Below the pieces are notes generated by a model. It was not told the DNA's origin and ran no database searches. It saw only the letters and a list, made by a program, of their open reading frames with translations. Shown here piece after piece: positions 1 to 11,138 of a stretch of DNA of 64,000 nucleotides (position 1 is the stretch's first letter; each line of letters opens with the position of its first letter). Both the position numbers and the translations under genes were made by a program. This stretch comes from Sipunculus nudus (Eukaryota; Annelida; Sipuncula; Golfingiida; Sipunculidae), in contig CM049322.1 in the NCBI GenBank assembly GCA_026874595.1, forward strand, positions 27,381,840 through 27,445,839, given 5' to 3'.

Positions 1-1030
1 TTGACACCTAGTTTTGGATCTGCGTGTGAGTAAACACACTTCACTTGTGTCTGTTTATAATAGCAAGACCGCTTGATCGGAGGTACGATTTTGTGCATAC
101 GCGACAAATCCCAAACAAGGAGTAATTCAAACTAGTCCATACATGGACCGCCATGTATTCTGATACTCGTCTCTTTACTGGATGGACATTACGATCCTTA
201 GGTCGTATGTAGAGGCATTGTAGAACCCATCTCAACAGATTTCTACGATAGGTCCAGGGGCCTCAACTAAATGACACTCGCAGCACCCCTGTATCAGGTG
301 CCTGAGCCACGGGAACACGCGATATTTCAGCCAGCGGGAAAATATATTACATCTTTTGGGTAAAATCAGTCAAGGCATGCATCTCCTGATTGACAGGTGT
401 TGTAGCCCCGTGTATGGAATAACTCCAGACATGAAGGTGCACGGTTATACAATACTGTTGCCAGTGATCGCGCCCGGTCCACGTTTTTTAACACTCATGT
501 ACAGGAGTAACCCAACGATTTCAGGGCAATATTTTTGCAGGTACCATATTCTTTCAAAGAGAAGACGCTATTTTTGGCCTTAATTCAACATGCTTTTTAT
601 GTGATTTGGTCCCTTTTAAAATGTCTACCATACCGACCTAATATGGGCAAACTAGATGCAAACATTAATTGCCAAAGGTTTTAAGATTTGTAAGATTTTG
701 CATCATGATACTTCTAAACTATCCAAGAAAACGCCATTACAGCCGAAAGTTTAGAAAAGTTTCTACATTATGAGAGGTGGTTTGCCCACTCTAATACCCA
801 CCCCATCTGCGCATCTCCCAAATCTAAAATGCTAATGATTACAAACAGGGCAATTTGTTCATAAACTGAACTACGTGCCCACCTCAAGCCCACATAAAAA
901 AAAAAATTGTCATAAAGGAAAGTTTAATCCAAACCTGTTAGGACTGGTTTGGGCACTTTCATAAAGTTAATAAAAAATAAGACTCTTTTTTCCTACCGGA
1001 TTTCTTAACAATGGCTGTTCACCAAATTCA
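1..1030. other. Unassigned AT-rich DNA
   Basis: No coding region, RNA gene or repeat is convincing here. The short ORFs (up to 75 codons) have no recognisable motif. The first 600 bases are somewhat richer in GC than what follows. Confidence 0.5.
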
Positions 1031-1430
1031 AATCACAGGTGTATCCTGGAAATCTTTTGAGCATTTTTAGCACACTTATATATCTGTTCTTTTGAGCACC
1101 GTAAAAGAATACAAATGGTAGCAACATCTATGTTTGTGATACCGAGATATAAATCAAAGCAATTGTCGTATGACAAGTATGGCTTGGTCGCCATATTAAA
1201 TTTTAAAATGGCCGCCACTTCAATCCACATTTGCTTATATCGGGACTTGTGAGCATGGAATATGATTTTAAATTGGTAGCAACATACTTGCTACAAATTG
1301 GGTTAGGCCGCAATATTGAAATATTCAAAATGGCCGCCATTTTAACACATATATACTTATATCTATGAGCTATGTAGACGAATAAATACATTGTGAACAA
1401 TCATGTCTGTGATACCAGGGATCTCATTAA
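1030..1430. repeat. Degenerate tandem repeat with ATGGCCGCCA motif
   Basis: Two to three diverged copies of a roughly 120-160 bp unit. Shared pieces are GGTAGCAACAT (about 1,116 and 1,275) and AAAATGGCCGCCA (about 1,206 and 1,328), followed each time by a TATACTTATAT-like stretch. GCCGCCAT resembles the core bound by YY1-type factors, but nothing shows regulation here. Open frames across it are accidental. Confidence 0.5.
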
Positions 1431-1483
1431 ACCCTATATATGATGTGTCTGATATAAGTTTAATATAATGTATATATGCATTT

Positions 1484-1566
1484 AGGGGCGGATCCAGGAT
1501 TTAGGAAAGGGTAGGGGGTTCCAACCTATAAAAGATCCCTGGACCCCTTCCCTGGATCCGCTTCTG
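1484..1566. mobile_element. Short foldback MITE, hAT-like ends
   Basis: An 83-bp inverted repeat. The left end reads AGGGGCGGATCCAGG and the right end is the complement of CAGAAGCGGATCCAGG. The GGCGGATCCA terminal motif recurs at the ends of the 19,377-21,115 element and near 40,213. The flanks GCATTT and GTATTT could be an imperfect target duplication, which is not convincing alone. Confidence 0.6.
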
Positions 1567-2214
1567 GTATTTCTTCCCAGTTTTAAATTTAAAAAATTTA
1601 AAAATAAACTATGAAAATAAATTTTAATAATTTCAACAAAAGTGTTTCACTTAAACACGCGCTTCGCATGGCAAATTATGACAGGAGCGATACCTAATAT
1701 ATTCACCAAGCATCCAAACTGAAACAATTAGTTCAGCAACGGCCTGTTGTGCAGGTATAGTTCAAGACATTTCTGGAGAGAAATTATTCATTCTTATGTT
1801 TCCTCCCATCCATTGTCAATACTGTCAATACGGTCCTTACTCCTCATACCAATTGCCAGTTAGAGATATTGTCAATGAGATGAGGGTTTTTTGGTCCTGA
1901 CTCCTTATACCATTTTCCAGTTAGCGATAAGGGACATGCTCTCTGAATGTGAGGGTTTGATGCACCAAGACTTCGTCAGTTGAACCTGATTAACTTGAAG
2001 GCTCAATGTTGTACTCTTTATTTGCTGAAACAAAGGCATTGTTGTCAGTCTGAATATGAAGAATACCATTGGAAGAGAAGAGGTGCCTTTATAAAACAGA
2101 GAACCTGTTTTTACCTATTGTCCCACTCAGAGACTACAATTCACTGGGGCATGACTGCTGATACTAGCAATCTTGCCAATAGTTGTCGATCTTCTCTGAA
2201 CCAACTTTGCAATG
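1567..2214. other. Unassigned spacer
   Basis: AT-rich DNA with an imperfect local duplication around 1,830-1,930, where CTCCTTATACCA-type and CCAGTTAG(C/A)GATA-type segments appear twice. No gene is seen. Confidence 0.4.
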
Positions 2215-2456
2215 CGTCTTCTTCTTGCACATACTGCGTCTTCTTCTTGCACATACTGCGTCTTCTTCTTGCACATACTGCGTCTTCTTCTTGCACATAC
2301 TGCATCTTCTTCTTGCACATACTGCATCTTCTTCTTGCACATACTGCGTCTTCTTCTTGCACATACTGCGTCTTCTTCTTGCACATACTGCGTCTTCTTC
2401 TTGCACATACTGCGTCTTCTTCTTGCACATACTGCATCTTCTTCTTGCACATACTG
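2215..2456. repeat. 22-bp minisatellite, 11 copies
   Basis: Exactly 242 bp, or 11 uninterrupted units of 22 bp. Each unit reads CGTCTTCTTCTTGCACAT followed by ACTG, with only a CGTC/CATC change between units. Because 22 is not a multiple of 3, each strand is read in all three frames in turn, and the frames stay open. This explains the overlapping ORFs on both strands, which are not genes. Confidence 0.95.
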
Positions 2457-2789
2457 AAGGTCCTTAGCTTAACGTTCTCCAATGGATCCTAAATGGATTT
2501 CTCTGCTTTAGTTACAACTAATCTCTCTCCCCTATCGCTGCCTGCTTGTTCAAGTGAAGCATATCAAGTTGAACTTTCCTAGTGATCCACAGAACTGGCG
2601 AGACATAGTGAAGATAATAATAACTTGAGGTTATTGGTCTTACCTTAAAGATAATGAATTTGTGAAAATAGTCATGTATAGATATGCATCATCTGTTCTT
2701 TTAAGTTAAGGTTTTCTTTTAGTCAAAGTTTTTGTAAGTTGTCACTTATTTTGAACACAAATACATCAAGGAGTGTGATCAAAAATGTT

Positions 2790-2888
2790 CACCCCTTATC
2801 AATAATAGATTACTGCATGCTGACGGTGCAACTATATAAGGCAAAAAAAAAAAAAACCGGGGGTAGCGCCCCTTAACAATAATGGCAT
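2790..2888. repeat. 77-bp tandem array, left part
   Basis: One full and one partial unit of the array that continues at 8,618. It has the same order of landmarks: GCTGACGGTGCAA, TATATAAGGC, a variable A-rich/GG stretch, CCCTTAACAATAATGGCAT. The array is interrupted here by the 5.7-kb element. Confidence 0.85.
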
Positions 2889-2899
2889 ACACTGTTAAA

Positions 2900-3010
2900 A
2901 ATTGCCGTAAAATAACGGCGCATAAGACTGTAAATTTACGCCGCTTTGCAATGTAGACGCTCTTGTGCGTTGAATAACGCGCAAATGCAACGCAAATGAT
3001 GAGCGTCTGT
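2900..3010. repeat. Left subterminal repeats of the CACTG element
   Basis: GTAAAATAACGGCGC, TGTAAATTTACGCCGC and GTTGAATAACGCGC follow each other. They are diverged copies of the motif packed at the right end (8,320-8,607). Confidence 0.7.
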
Positions 3011-3039
3011 GAAAATGGTGTGACACGTGTGTAAAGCAG

Positions 3040-3194
3040 ACGGTACAGATGAAATAAACCGCGCGTCATGTGATCAGCGGGGCCACTCATGACGTCAACA
3101 TCCTGGATCTTTTGACTATACGGCGGGAAGAGAAGCCATTTTTGTCCGTCCGCTGGCTGCTGAAAGTCACAGAAGTTACCCAGCATCTTCATTG
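3040..3194 (+). promoter_or_regulatory. Promoter-like segment with CRE and possible first-exon donor
   Basis: This is an island richer in GC than its surroundings. It holds a perfect cAMP-response-element palindrome, TGACGTCA, at 3,090-3,097. The sequence ends in a possible splice donor (TTG|GTAAAA, break after 3,194). It could be the promoter and noncoding first exon of the spliced candidate downstream. The donor is weak and no TATA box is clear. Confidence 0.3.
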
Positions 3195-3329
3195 GTAAAA
3201 TGTTCTTCTTTAATATGTAGGCATAAATCTGTTTACTGTGTTAGTTGTTATTTTAATACTGTGTAATAGTGTACGTTGGTAATAGTATAGTGGTACGAGG
3301 CCAGTCTCGTTCATGTGTTCCCTCAGTTT

Positions 3330-3914
3330 GGGGGGGGGGGGGGGGGGGGGGGCGACTGTCACTGGCAGAGGTAGAAGAGTGATTGAGTTGGAAATATATA
3401 TTATGTAGGCTATATATGTATATATATATATATATTATATATATATACACATTTTATAATGTGTGACATTTGTGAGATGTTTATATTATATATTAATTAA
3501 GTGCAGGTTTTATGTTCCCATTAAATGTCAAATCTAAACCATGTTTAGATTATTAGATAACCTTATATTTCAGTTAACTCAGAAATGGAAACAAAGTCAA
3601 GTTTTCTAATTATTAATATATTACATGTCCAATATATAAAAGTAATTGTTACTTGCTCAATATCAGTGTTGGGGATGATTACATTGACCAATCCCCACTT
3701 GTTAAAAAAGTGTGGGGGGGGGGGGGGATATATAACCCCCATTCCCTGCATTGATGCCAATGTTTATCATTAATGATTAAGTCTTTTTAAGTTTCAGGGA
3801 ATTGCCAATTAGGAAAAAAGAAGCAAACCCCCCCCCCCCCCCCCCCGACCCACAAACACACACACCTGGCCATGTCTGGGTGTATATCATGCATGAATGG
3901 TATAAATATACATG

Positions 3915-3982
<68 letters not shown>
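3330..3982. repeat. Cluster of homopolymer and TA microsatellites with a hAT-MITE fragment
   Basis: Poly-G at 3,330-3,352 and 3,714-3,727, poly-C at 3,828-3,846, and TA repeats near 3,417-3,448 and at about 3,917-3,982. The segment at about 3,660-3,765 (ACATTGACCA, a poly-G run, GGGATATATA, CCCC, TTGATGCC) matches the right half of the hAT MITE at 10,180-10,509. Confidence 0.75.
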
Positions 3983-3984
<2 letters not shown>

Positions 3985-5347
3985 CTTAAAGGTGAAATAT
4001 TGGTAAAGGCACCACTGAAAACAGTTTTGAATTATTTATTTACTAGATTTTAAATGAGGCCTTGAATAAGTTTTTCCCACTTACATGTCAACCAGAGAAA
4101 TTAAGATATCAAAGTCCCTTTTTTTTATTTAAATATTTTTAACAGATGCTTAAACAGAGAGTAAACAAAGACCAAACAAATAATTAACAGCTTTGAGACA
4201 ATTTCCTAAATTTCTTAACATGTTTTAGAAGAAAAAAAAACATACCATGCTAGCCAAAGTGCTAACATTTTAGCCAGTCTTTTTGAGAGAGAGAGAGAGG
4301 GAGAGAGAGCCTGAAAATTAAGGCTGCTAAGGCACAGCCAAATACTGTTTATGTTTTCAGAAAATGGTCAAGCATTTCCATCAGTGTGGCAAATTCAAAT
4401 AAGATTTGGATACCATCATGGCAACTTTCCTTTTTCTTAAGAATAGGAATTATGTAAGTTTAAACATCACATAATAATATACTGCCTTTTTAGCTCAGCT
4501 GACTGTAAGTCATTTGAGCTACAGGGAAGACACCACCTCTGTCACTGTCGTTGACTGATACCAGTACTAAAGTTGGTATTGAACTTTTGTTGGAAAACAT
4601 AGCTGATTGATCCCCCCCCCCCTCCCACAAATTGTTCTAGCAAGGCCTAGTGAAACCATCTGTAATGTCCAGGTTTGCTCAACTGGAAATTTGCCAGAGA
4701 CCCCCCCCCCCCCAAACTCTGTTGTACAGGGTTGCAATTTCCATTCATAATGTGGGTTGGATGGGGTTTTGACACCCCCTCACTCACATATAGGCCTTTG
4801 TAATGGTGTATACCACATCTCATCCATCAGTATGCATCAGACTTAGCGCATTTATACTTGTACTAAGATTCAAAATTGGTAGTACTTGCTTTATACATGT
4901 ACTTGTCACACCTTAAAAAATAATAACTTTTCAAATAATAGTCAAGTTTATCATCAGGGAACCCGGAAAGATTACGCAGGTTTGCATTATGCCTGTAGCC
5001 CTTGTTATATTATAATAGCTAGTATATGTAAATGCAATTACAAATGTTACATCATTTTGTAATATAAAGGCTGTACTGCATATACATTGCTTCCTATTTA
5101 TAAATCCTCGTACACATGTGATGCTGTTTTTGCACCTTTCTGTTTATAAATACACTGAGTAAAAATATTTGTTGACCCAATATTTACCATTTTTATATGC
5201 AATATAGCACTTTTGTTTATTAATTTATATACCTGCACTTACTTTGTAAATATTATTAATATGCCTGGTGCTGAGATTGTCTTTCGTTGGTTGCATGTTT
5301 ATCAGTTCTGTTTTTATATACTCCTAGAAATTGTTCTACTTGTGCAG
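3983..5347. other. Interior of the 5.7-kb element without clear genes
   Basis: AT-rich DNA with a GA run (about 4,287-4,309), poly-C runs (about 4,611 and 4,701) and a copy of the TTTAGCTCAGCTGA...GAGCTA dispersed motif at about 4,491-4,535, which recurs at 28,939 and 37,973. Before the first exon candidate comes a T-rich tract ending TTGTGCAG. Confidence 0.5.
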
Positions 5348-6386
5348 GTGTTCAGAGAGCTATACATGCATCAATGATTAGAGGAAAGATGACGTAAATG
5401 TTCCACGCCTTACCAAACTTAGAGCTGTGAACAAAGTACAAATGCAAGATGTGCAAGGTGCACAACTACACTGGCAAGCAGTTGCAGGGTAAATTCCTAG
5501 CAGAGAACATTGCAGAAAAGGTACACCAAGGTAAGTTTGAATTTTATCATATTTTCTTTTGTAAAGTCCATGGCAATTTGAATAAGCTGATGAGTTTAAT
5601 AATCTGTGAAACAAGTATCTTAAATATTGAACATTAGCAGTGATGCTGACCTAAATTCGCCTGCCTGTTTCTCATTCTCTCCATTTTTATTCTAATAAAC
5701 TTTTTGGCTTGCTGGAGCTGAGCCACGCTAACCTGACCAGCTCTAACCTTACAGTGTCATTTGTCAAACCTGCTGATTATTGGCTATTTTTTTTTTTTAA
5801 TTTTATGCAGTTTGGAACATGTTTACTCCCTATAAAACATTGCAGATATTCTGGTTATCAAATATTCATAATATAATTATTTACAGTTACAATAAATAAA
5901 ATCCAGGCCCATAGCCTTACTGTTAATTACTTCATATTTACACATACTTTCATTTGTACCTTTAAAAATACATTGTCAGGTCTATTGTCTGTTGAAATCA
6001 TTCTGGAAAAGACATTTCATAATTAAATCATCAAATCATGTATTTTTTTCCATAACCTTTCATATATGATCAGGTATGCACATTCAAAAGAAGTCTCTTT
6101 ATTCCAATGAAATATTCTAACTCTCTTATAGATTTTAGAAAGATGGGCACATAACAGGAAACAGTATTAATGATTAATGTTATCCTTATGCAGTGAATAA
6201 GTATTAACAAGTATAGTCTTGACCTTTCAGTGTGATGTACATGCTAGGCTTAATTTACTCTGTCAATATTTATTTATCTATACAACAGATTTTATGTTAA
6301 TAATATGGCACATAAAAGGAAAAAAATGATTATTAATCGATCAACTTTCAGTCATTGAGTATGATATTAAAACTGATTCGTATCAC

Positions 6387-6441
<55 letters not shown>

Positions 6442-7045
6442 TGCATTGTCTGTGTTTTTGTATTTGCAGAAGCAAAGCTCCTATATACAGGATATTGCCT
6501 TCACTGTTTGGAGAATGCAAGGATAATATGGGATTGCAGATGGAGGAGAGGTAATTCTTTCAAAATTATTATATTTGTGTTAATATATTAAGCAAGTATT
6601 AAAGATAGTTTTAACCTTTTTTAAGTAAATACATATATGAAGAAAAATGTTGAAATTGTTAATTTTTTTATGGAGATAGAACAAAATCTTGGCCAGTTAT
6701 TGTCTGTAATGTAAATGTAAAGATATATTTGATATAATAATGTATAATTATTTTCACTTCTAAAGGTTCCCATTGACCATAAGAAAACTTTTTTTGTAGT
6801 TATTGTTTAATTTTTGTGAAGAAAGAACAAAAGTTTATTTTCTGTAATGTAAATTGATAGAGCATCAGACTTTGAAAAAAAAATCTAAAAAATATATAAA
6901 AATTAAAGGGATAATTGCACTGAACTATATTCTTGCATATTTCTCTCATGTTTCTTATATTTACAATCTCTCTTTTCTGTTTATTATTTTGTATGCAGGG
7001 AATGAGATCTCCAACACCTGTGAAAGTTCAAGATGGGGACTGTAA
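5348..7045 (+). CDS. Candidate spliced gene for a 69-residue Cys-rich protein
   Basis: Three exon-like blocks have good splice signals and one shared reading frame. Exon 1 is 5,348-5,530 (acceptor TTGTGCAG, donor CAAG|GTAAGT), exon 2 is 6,470-6,550 (acceptor TTTGTATTTGCAG, donor GAGAG|GTAATT) and exon 3 starts at 6,999 (pyrimidine tract, then TTTTGTATGCAG). The ATG at 5,449 is the first in frame after a TGA at 5,428. The phases match (1/1, with an 81-bp middle exon) and the stop is TAA at 7,043-7,045. The product starts MCKVHNYTGK. It contains YCLHC and three further cysteines, recalling a small zinc-binding fold, but no family is recognised. A polyadenylation signal lies at 7,957. The gene lies wholly inside the CACTG element, so it may be an element gene or a captured host gene. 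It could also be a noncoding RNA with a chance ORF. Confidence 0.4.
6390..6438. repeat. TA microsatellite
   Basis: About 24 TA units immediately upstream of the pyrimidine tract and acceptor of the second candidate exon. Confidence 0.95.
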
Positions 7046-7956
7046 CATCACTGTAACATATGGTGGATGGCCAGAAACTGTCAACCCATGCAAGTTATTT
7101 CTACTTTCACTGGAGGCTTGCTATGCGTCATTTTGGATAATTACCCTGGAGTATCCCAAGGGACTAAAAAGACCTTCAGGTTTCTTGATTTTGGGGTAAT
7201 TGAATGCACCTCTAACTGCCCTCCCACTGTCAATAGAGCTGGTTGGTCAGATTTAATGTTTTAATGCTGCATTTTCCTCTATAATATATCAACAATATAA
7301 GAAATATCAGTTAACGACTATTTCACTTTTAATATTCTTGTGTTTAAGTACCTTAATTAAATCAGGTAATTATCTTATTATTTTTATGGAAAAACGTTAA
7401 CATTTGCACCCTTGTTACAGTGTAGGCATTCTCTTCAACTCCCTCCAGTTCGAATTTAATTGATGCAAAAATCATTTATTTACCAAGGACCTTTATTTTG
7501 GAATTCATTACCAGAAGCTTCACACAAAGTAGATGCCTTTACTGTAGAAAGATTTGGTGACATATAAGTTAAATCCATTTCAATTGTTTGACTTGTGTTC
7601 TGACCATCTTTTACTTTAAATATACCATTAATTTACAACACTATAAATTTAGTGAAGCACTTTTATCTATTTTTCAAAGATACATTATAAATAGATTTAG
7701 GCCCCATTGTTAAACAGATCAGCAACCTTAATGAGATAACACACAGCATTCATAATAGTAATCATAATAATATTGCACTAATTGCCAAATTTTATATGTT
7801 TAGTTGGGGACGATTTAACTGCCATGCAGTGTGGTCAAAATGTTTAAATATGTTTGCTTCCTAATGATGCCTTTTGGAAGATCAGTATAATCTGAATAAC
7901 TATATACATTAAGTACACGTGTTATACATGTTGATGATCTGTTGAATATTTCATAC

Positions 7957-7962
7957 AATAAA
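7957..7962 (+). terminator. Polyadenylation signal candidate
   Basis: AATAAA followed within 10-30 bases by a GT-rich stretch (GTGGTGTGATATTATGTATG). It lies about 0.9 kb after the stop codon of the spliced candidate and before the right end of the CACTG element. Confidence 0.45.
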
Positions 7963-8319
7963 GAAGTGGTGTGATATTATGTATGAGCATGCATTTTTAA
8001 TGCCATTTCCCAAATTAGCCAAGATGCATTTCCCTCTGTGGATATCCTGATTTGATTTTGGGGACACTTGACTGTCAAACAGAAAGTTACAACTCAATCA
8101 GCATAAGGAGGTCTGACTTCGTTCGTAATATTTTTACTGGAAAACTCTAAAAAACATGTTATGAGAAACTTGAAGTACACAGATACAAATAAAGAGTTCG
8201 TCCGGAGTGACAAGACAGAAACGTTTTGAGAAAGATTATGGAAACCTGTAACAGTGTATAGCTCCAAGTGCAAAGCACTGTTATTTATTATAAAGTAACA
8301 ATGTTTTGTTATTCTACGT

Positions 8320-8607
8320 ATCAAAGCACCGTGAAATAACGGTGCAATGCCCTGATTCCAGTTTAAATCACTGTTTATTCACGTCTATTAGCACTGTAAA
8401 ATAACGGCATATTGTCCCGTAAAATAACAGATGCCCGTTATTTCCCGTGGCTAAGCACCGTTTATTTACGTCCCAAAGCGCTGTAAAATTACGGTGCAAT
8501 GCGACGTTATTTAACGCACTGCGTTATTTCTTTGCACGTAAAATAACGGTGCATTGCACTGTCAACTTTGCTGCCGGTGCAAAGCACCGTTATTTTACGT
8601 GCAACTT
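8320..8607. repeat. Right subterminal repeats of the CACTG element
   Basis: About ten copies of GTAAAATAACGGTGC or its complement in mixed orientation, often back to back, so the stretch can fold into several hairpins. Spacers between them contain GCAATGC or AAAGC. Confidence 0.85.
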
Positions 8608-8617
8608 TTAACAGTGT

Positions 8618-9024
8618 ATACTATATGCTGACGGTACAATTATATAAGGCGGAAACAACGACAATCCGGGGTGGCATCCCTTAACAATAATGGCATACTA
8701 CATGCTGACGGTACAATAATATAAGGCGGAAACAACGACAATCCGGGTTGGCACCCCTTAACAATAATGGCATACTACATGCTGACGGTACAATTATATA
8801 AGGCGGAAACAACGACAATTCGGGGTGGCATCCCTTAACAATAATGGCATACTACATGCTGACGGTGCAATTATATAAGGCGGAAACAACGACAATCCAA
8901 GGGTGGCATTCCTGAACAATAATGGCATACTATATATGCTGACGGTACAATTATATAAGGCGAAAACAACGACAATCCGTGGGTGGCACCCTTTAGCAAT
9001 AATGGCATACTATATGCTGACGAT
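8618..9024. repeat. 77-bp tandem array, right part
   Basis: Five units plus a partial one, with GCTGACGGT at about 8,627, 8,704, 8,781, 8,858, 8,938 and (as GCTGACGAT) 9,016. The period is 77-80 bp. Units contain TATATAAGGCGGAAACAACG and CCCTTAACAATAATGGCAT. It is the continuation of the array at 2,790-2,888. Confidence 0.93.
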
Positions 9025-9029
9025 GCAAC

Positions 9030-9230
9030 AGTTATGATGAGTAATAGATAATGATTAATAATAATGTATAATAATATTAAAATAATAATAATTTATTTTA
9101 TAAAGCGTAAAATCCACAAGAAAGGGTGCCCTAAACGCTATACATGACTAAACAGTGACAAACGGAAAGATACAGATTAAAATATTTATTTATTCATGTA
9201 TATTTTTAGTTACAGTAATTTTTAAACAAC
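9030..9230 (-). mobile_element. 5'-truncated LINE tail
   Basis: An AATAAT-rich tract followed by TTATTTTATAAAGCGTAAAATCC and CTAAACGCTAT. The same arrangement forms the 3' end of the LINE at 10,935. On the minus strand the element ends in an ATT-rich tail, and only about 150-200 bp of it are left. Confidence 0.6.
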
Positions 9231-10171
9231 TAATGACAGAATAAGCCACAGTAAGAAAATGGAGAGAAGAGAATAATGCAGTTATGATTGTTGACTGCTT
9301 GCGTGACTCGTTGTGGGTATTGTTTAGACAGATGATTAAAATTCAAATGAACCTGGAAGCAGCACTGAACGTTACTCAGTATTTGCTTGTATCTTGTATT
9401 TTAGTTTGGATCTCACAACTTTGAGAATTAATTGGAGTTTCATCTGTGGACACTGTTATTCAAAGACAAGCACATATCTTAATCCCATATAGAACATTTA
9501 TTCAGAGAATTCACTGTGTAGACAGCATATATAGCAAGTTCAGGATACATGTGCATGTAGAAAGGTAAAAATAATGTCCAGTCATTGGATCAACTCGTCT
9601 CTGTAACAAAGGCAAATATATTTTAGGATGGTCGCTAAAAATAACTGAATGACATCAGTTGGATAAAACAAAAAATGTTTTGTAGACGTACATGAAAGCT
9701 CTCACCATATTAGGCTGTAGAACAAGTGTGACGTCAGAACAGGACGGTGTATAAATGAACTTGAAGTTATAATATTACATATTAGCAAAGTCTATATAGA
9801 AAAGAGCATGATGAAAGTAATTATCAAGTTAAACCCAAGTGGTTTGGCTGACAACGAGATCCCTTTTTTTCCCGCTTCGGGATCTGTACAATCTAAAGCA
9901 AGTTACTTCCGAGATTGTTTCCTCTAAAATATCAATAAATTACATTAGAACATTTTTTCATCTGTGATTTTTTTAGAAAGTTTCTGCCCCCAGTTAGTCC
10001 CACGCCCCCCCCCCCTCCTAAAATTTTTATGTCGCACCAAAATATCGTAAATTGACAGGGCGTGCCTATACCTTTTTCCAAAAAAAAAAAGCTCACAAAG
10101 TTGTATTTGTAAGGCACAGGCCTCAGACTAGTTAAAACAGTTTCAATTTAGTAACAGTATAGAATGACACC
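9231..10171. other. Unassigned spacer
   Basis: No gene or clear repeat apart from a poly-C run near 10,005 and an A run near 10,080. Confidence 0.45.
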
Positions 10172-10301
10172 CTATGATGCAGCGGCGTCAATTTTTCTTC
10201 CAAGGTGTGGGGGGGGGGGGGGGGGGACTTGCAGACACACACATAATCACAAACACACACACATTTATATATTAGTTACATTTTAGCGTCTGTTTTACAC
10301 A

Positions 10302-10347
<46 letters not shown>

Positions 10348-10517
10348 TTAATCACATTTAAAATATATCACAATTAATTATAAGGTTTTAGAAAATAAGG
10401 CATGTTTCCAATAACATTGACCATCCCCCACCCTCTCAAAAAGTGTGTGTGGGGGTGGGGGGGTGGGGGGTGGGATATATACCCCAAATCCCCCATATTG
10501 ACGCCCCTGCTATGATG
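10172..10517. mobile_element. hAT MITE with perfect 8-bp TSD
   Basis: The element proper is 10,180-10,509 (330 bp). The left end is CAGCGGCGTCAAT, and the right end is the complement of CAGGGGCGTCAAT. It is bordered on both sides by CTATGATG (10,172-10,179 and 10,510-10,517). CAG-type ends with an 8-bp duplication are the hallmark of hAT elements. The interior is noncoding and holds poly-G, CA, and TA (about 10,306-10,347) runs and a G/T-rich stretch near 10,441. Mobilisation would have needed a transposase from elsewhere. Confidence 0.9.
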
Positions 10518-10934
10518 GACCACACAAAATCCTCATTGGAAGCTGCTCTTCATGCATAGGTCATATCGTGTTATGCATGTGGCACGACAGTCCTGGTGGT
10601 AAGCCAATTAAAGCTGCGTTTCCACAAGTGCAAACGCGAGAGCAAGCGCTATAACAATCACTTACGATAATATCACTAGAGGGACTGCCATGTACACCGT
10701 ATAAAAACCATTGATTAAAGTACTGTAGTAGATTTTGCCTACGGGATAGCCCCCCGCAGTACGCAGATAGCCCGCCCTTATTTTTCCACCATGTGGCGAC
10801 ACCTCCAGTCAGGGAACCCTTTGCCCCACGTAGGAGAACCCAGGCAGTTGATCAGAACAGAAGTGTGTGACCACAGAGATCAACGATCATCAGACCGCTG
10901 CCTTTCTGCCTTCTGCCGTCCAAGTTCTCAGGTA
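10518..10934. other. Unassigned, partly GC-rich spacer
   Basis: The part at about 10,740-10,931 is richer in GC and ends CTTCTGCCGTCCAAGTTC followed by TCAG|GTAGGA, a possible splice donor, just before the LINE tail. It could be a 5' exon of something, but there is no sustained frame. Confidence 0.35.
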
Positions 10935-11138
10935 GGATAATAATAATAATAATAATAATAATATTTTATTTTGTGAAGTGTTAAATCCACAGTGTTGTGC
11001 TCTAAACCGCTATTACAAGCAAGCATTTGCATAAAAATGACTATGAGAAAAAATATTCATTAAATAAAAATTAGGACAAACAATTAGATATTACTTAGGC
11101 TAGATAAAAGATGTACATAATCCATTAATATACATTAC

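Larger units (their letters stand above)
2889..8617. mobile_element. 5.7-kb DNA transposon with CACTG inverted ends
   Basis: Both ends carry an inverted repeat of about 33 bp: (A)CACTGTTAAAA(A/G)TTGC followed by GTAAAATAACGG. Inside each end lie many extra GTAAAATAACGG-type repeats in both orientations. The flanks are one continuous 77-bp array, so removing the element restores the array at GGCAT/ACTATATG. That gives a 2-bp (AT) duplication, although the exact end is ambiguous by one or two bases. CACTG ends, subterminal repeats and a very short target duplication are known features of the CMC (CACTA/Mirage/Chapaev) group, so that assignment is an inference. No transposase is recognisable. 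The interior holds a promoter-like segment and a spliced-gene candidate. It also contains later microsatellites and pieces related to the hAT MITE at 10,180. Confidence 0.8.

Noticed and set aside
1980-2492. 170-codon ORF and overlapping ORFs on both strands
   Set aside because: They are made by the 22-bp tandem repeat. The non-repeat part has no recognisable domain.
3802-4053. ORF across the poly-C and TA runs
   Set aside because: Its proline and tyrosine/isoleucine runs come only from microsatellites.
10740-10940. GC-richer stretch ending in CAG|GTAGGA as a host exon
   Set aside because: No sustained frame or partner exon. The LINE tail follows within a few bases, so the donor may be accidental.
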